Positions 62,010 to 64,000 of a stretch of DNA of 64,000 bases are shown piece by piece. A program made the translations under genes and the position numbers. Origin of the DNA: Lentilactobacillus senioris (GTDB taxonomy: Bacteria > Bacillota > Bacilli > Lactobacillales > Lactobacillaceae); NCBI RefSeq assembly GCF_026798195.1, contig NZ_JAPQEZ010000004.1, positions 283-64,282 on the forward strand, written 5' to 3'. The number at the start of each line of letters is the position of its first letter. The first letter of the stretch is position 1. The notes under the pieces were generated by a model. That model made no database searches. It had not been told where the DNA came from and saw only the letters and a list, made by a program, of their open reading frames with translations.

Positions 62010-62048
62010 TTGAAATCTATTTCACAATCTTTGTTAGTATGTTAAAAT
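62010..62048 (+). promoter_or_regulatory. rex promoter with Rex-type operator
   Basis: TTCACA (62021-62026) and TAAAAT (62043-62048) have a 16-bp spacer. The 18-bp sequence TTGAAATCTATTTCACAA (62010-62027), read on the other strand as TTGTGAAAT to ATTTCAA, matches the Rex operator (TTGTGAAAN4TTTCACAA type) and covers the -35, suggesting autoregulation by NADH/NAD+ ratio. Confidence 0.6.
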
Positions 62049-62111
62049 AGGTACCAATAAGTATTTCACAAGACATAATCTTTGAACTACGGATATGGAG
62101 GAAAATATTTC

Positions 62112-62741
62112 GTGGCAGTTGACAATATTCCAAAGGCAACGGCAAAACGGTTGCCTATTTACTATCGTTACTTAAACATTTTACACGATGCTGGTAAAAA
62201 CCGGATCTCATCAACCGAGCTAGCAGATGCAGTCCAAGTGGACTCAGCAACAATTCGCCGTGACTTTTCCTATTTTGGTGCCTTAGGTAAACGAGGGTAT
62301 GGGTACGACGTAGATAATTTACTTAACTTTTTTAAACAAATACTTAACCAAGAACGACTCACCAGTGTGGCTTTAGTCGGGGTTGGTAATTTAGGACACG
62401 CTTTACTTAATTTTAACTTCCACAAGGATAGTAATGTCCGTATTTCAGCGGCTTTTGATATTGACGAAAACATCGTTAATACTATTCAAGACGGAGTTCC
62501 TGTTTATCCAATGGATGAATTAGGTCAACAATTAGAAGATCAACAAATTAAAGTGGTCATTTTAACCGTTCCTTCTGCAGAAGCTCAAAAAGTTACGGAT
62601 GATGCAGTTGCTGGGGGAGTTCAAGGAATTCTTAACTTTACTCCAATTCGGTTATCCGTTCCTGATAAGGTACGAGTTCAAAACGTTGACTTAACTAATG
62701 AGTTACAAACTCTAATTTACTTTATTGATAACTATTCGTAG
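62112..62741 (+). CDS. rex: Redox-sensing transcriptional repressor Rex
   Basis: Rex senses the NADH/NAD+ ratio and represses fermentation genes when NAD+ dominates. The 209-residue protein has an N-terminal winged helix (about 10-80, [41 protein letters not shown]) and a Rossmann NADH domain with [14 protein letters not shown] (about 85-98). GGAGG at 62097-62101 is 10 nt before the GTG at 62112; an earlier in-frame ATG at 62082 would begin before the ribosome binding site. A Rex-like operator covers the promoter. groES lies downstream after a terminator. Confidence 0.94.
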   Translation: MAVDNIPKATAKRLPIYYRYLNILHDAGKNRISSTELADAVQVDSATIRRDFSYFGALGKRGYGYDVDNLLNFFKQILNQERLTSVALVGVGNLGHALLNFNFHKDSNVRISAAFDIDENIVNTIQDGVPVYPMDELGQQLEDQQIKVVILTVPSAEAQKVTDDAVAGGVQGILNFTPIRLSVPDKVRVQNVDLTNELQTLIYFIDNYS

Positions 62742-62748
62742 TTTAATT

Positions 62749-62779
62749 ACGTAAACCTATTTTGGTTTGCGTTTTTTTA
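62749..62779 (+). terminator. Terminator of rex
   Basis: ACGTAAACC pairs with GGTTTGCGT (one G-T pair) around a 6-nt loop, followed by a run of seven T. Confidence 0.92.
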
Positions 62780-62797
62780 TTTTTCTAACCAAATCAC

Positions 62798-62826
62798 TTG
62801 CATTTCTTAGCGAATGATAATATATT
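62798..62826 (+). promoter_or_regulatory. Promoter of groES-groEL
   Basis: TTGCAT (62798-62803) and TATATT (62821-62826) are 17 bp apart, with the CIRCE operator starting 11 bp after the -10. Confidence 0.85.
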
Positions 62827-62837
62827 ATAAACAGTGT

Positions 62838-62864
62838 TTAGCACTTCTGACAAATAAGTGCTAA
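62838..62864. promoter_or_regulatory. CIRCE operator (HrcA-binding)
   Basis: TTAGCACTT-N9-AAGTGCTAA is a perfect 9-bp inverted repeat with 9-nt spacer and matches the CIRCE consensus, with T and A in place of the innermost C and G. HrcA binds CIRCE to repress groE at normal temperature. The hrcA gene is not in the window. Confidence 0.95.
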
Positions 62865-62901
62865 CAATGCTAATAATGTTGAAATTGATGGAGGGATTAT
62901 C

Positions 62902-63186
62902 GTGTTAAAACCATTAGGAGATCGCGTAATCATCGAAACGCTAGAAGAACAAGAAGAAACCGTTGGCGGAATTGTCTTAGCAAGTAACGTTAAGGAAAAG
63001 CCTCAAACTGGTAAAGTAATTGCTGTTGGTGCTGGTCGGGTGTTAGATAACGGTCAAACCGTTGCTCCAGCTGTTAAGGAAGGCGACGTTGTTATGTTTG
63101 ACAAGTACGCCGGTACCGAAGTGAGCTATGATGAAAAGTCATACCTTGTTCTACATGAAAAAGACATTGTAGCAATCGTAGACTAG
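62902..63186 (+). CDS. groES: Co-chaperonin GroES
   Basis: GroES forms the heptameric lid of the GroEL cage. The 94-residue protein has [28 protein letters not shown] (about 2-29, including the mobile loop) and [23 protein letters not shown] at the end. The start is GTG with GGAGGG upstream. It is under CIRCE control, 45 nt from groEL. Confidence 0.96.
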   Translation: MLKPLGDRVIIETLEEQEETVGGIVLASNVKEKPQTGKVIAVGAGRVLDNGQTVAPAVKEGDVVMFDKYAGTEVSYDEKSYLVLHEKDIVAIVD

Positions 63187-63219
63187 AAACTTTTTAAACT
63201 AATAAAAATTAAACGTTGA

Positions 63220-64000
<781 letters not shown>

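Overview
The window looks like a low-GC Gram-positive chromosome from the family Lactobacillaceae. The evidence is the gene content and order (gltX-cysS-mrnC-rlmB-yacP-sigma-rpmG-secE-nusG-rplKA-rplJL; dnaX-ybaB-recR-yaaL-tmk-darA-holB-yabA-rsmI; tsaB-rimI-tsaD then ABC-F, rex and groESL), strong AGGAGG ribosome binding sites, PepC and DtpT of peptide nutrition, a mannose-family PTS with a DUF956 protein, a LytR-CpsA-Psr protein, a T-box and CIRCE. The species cannot be fixed from the sequence alone. I see no phage, insertion sequence, CRISPR array or plasmid genes; almost everything is vertically inherited core or near-core material.

Layout. 1-7.4 kb: tRNA-Thr, a two-gene lactose/cellobiose-type PTS (IIB, IIA) without its membrane subunit, a peptide transporter, a phosphoesterase, tRNA-Tyr/tRNA-Gln, proC, the GlcNAc genes nagA-nagR, and a TagA-type wall glycosyltransferase. 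NagR-like operators lie both in the nagA promoter and in front of the orphan PTS pair, which links the two loci. 7.5-20.9 kb: NAD salvage (pncB-nadE), a manganese riboswitch controlling a cation P-type ATPase and an unknown helical protein, Tex, SprT, thrB, tRNA-Leu(AAG), a HAD phosphatase, and the mannose PTS IIA-IIB-IIC-IID with a DUF956 gene. 21-32 kb: an LCP wall protein, a DMT transporter, a phosphoglycerate mutase paralogue, T-box-controlled aspS, the aspartate decarboxylase/aspartate-alanine antiporter pair aspD-aspT, pepC and rpiA.

32-45.4 kb: dut-radA-yacL, the two aminoacyl-tRNA synthetases and the RNA-processing, sigma-factor, secE-nusG and ribosomal-protein block, each unit with its own promoter or leader, followed by galE. 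45.4-49 kb, minus strand: the class Ib ribonucleotide reductase genes nrdH-nrdE-nrdF without nrdI. 49-60 kb: an RsmC-like methyltransferase, tadA, SRP RNA, the dnaX-to-yabA replication/repair block, rsmI, an acyl-ACP thioesterase and the t6A tRNA-modification genes. 60-64 kb: an ABC-F ATPase (minus), rex, and CIRCE-controlled groES-groEL, the last cut by the window edge.

Several sub-systems work together. Aspartate is charged to tRNA (aspS, T-box) and also decarboxylated to alanine by AspD with exchange through AspT, which yields proton motive force and alkalinises the cell. The NagR-linked sugar genes and the mannose PTS point to amino-sugar and hexose uptake under carbon catabolite control. 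The tRNA-Leu(AAG) gene and tadA, which could convert its wobble adenosine to inosine, occur in the same window. I did not find a clearly new multi-gene system; the least explained items are the unknown protein under the Mn riboswitch, the operator-flanked orphan PTS pair, and the hairpin that hides the start codon of the alternative sigma factor.
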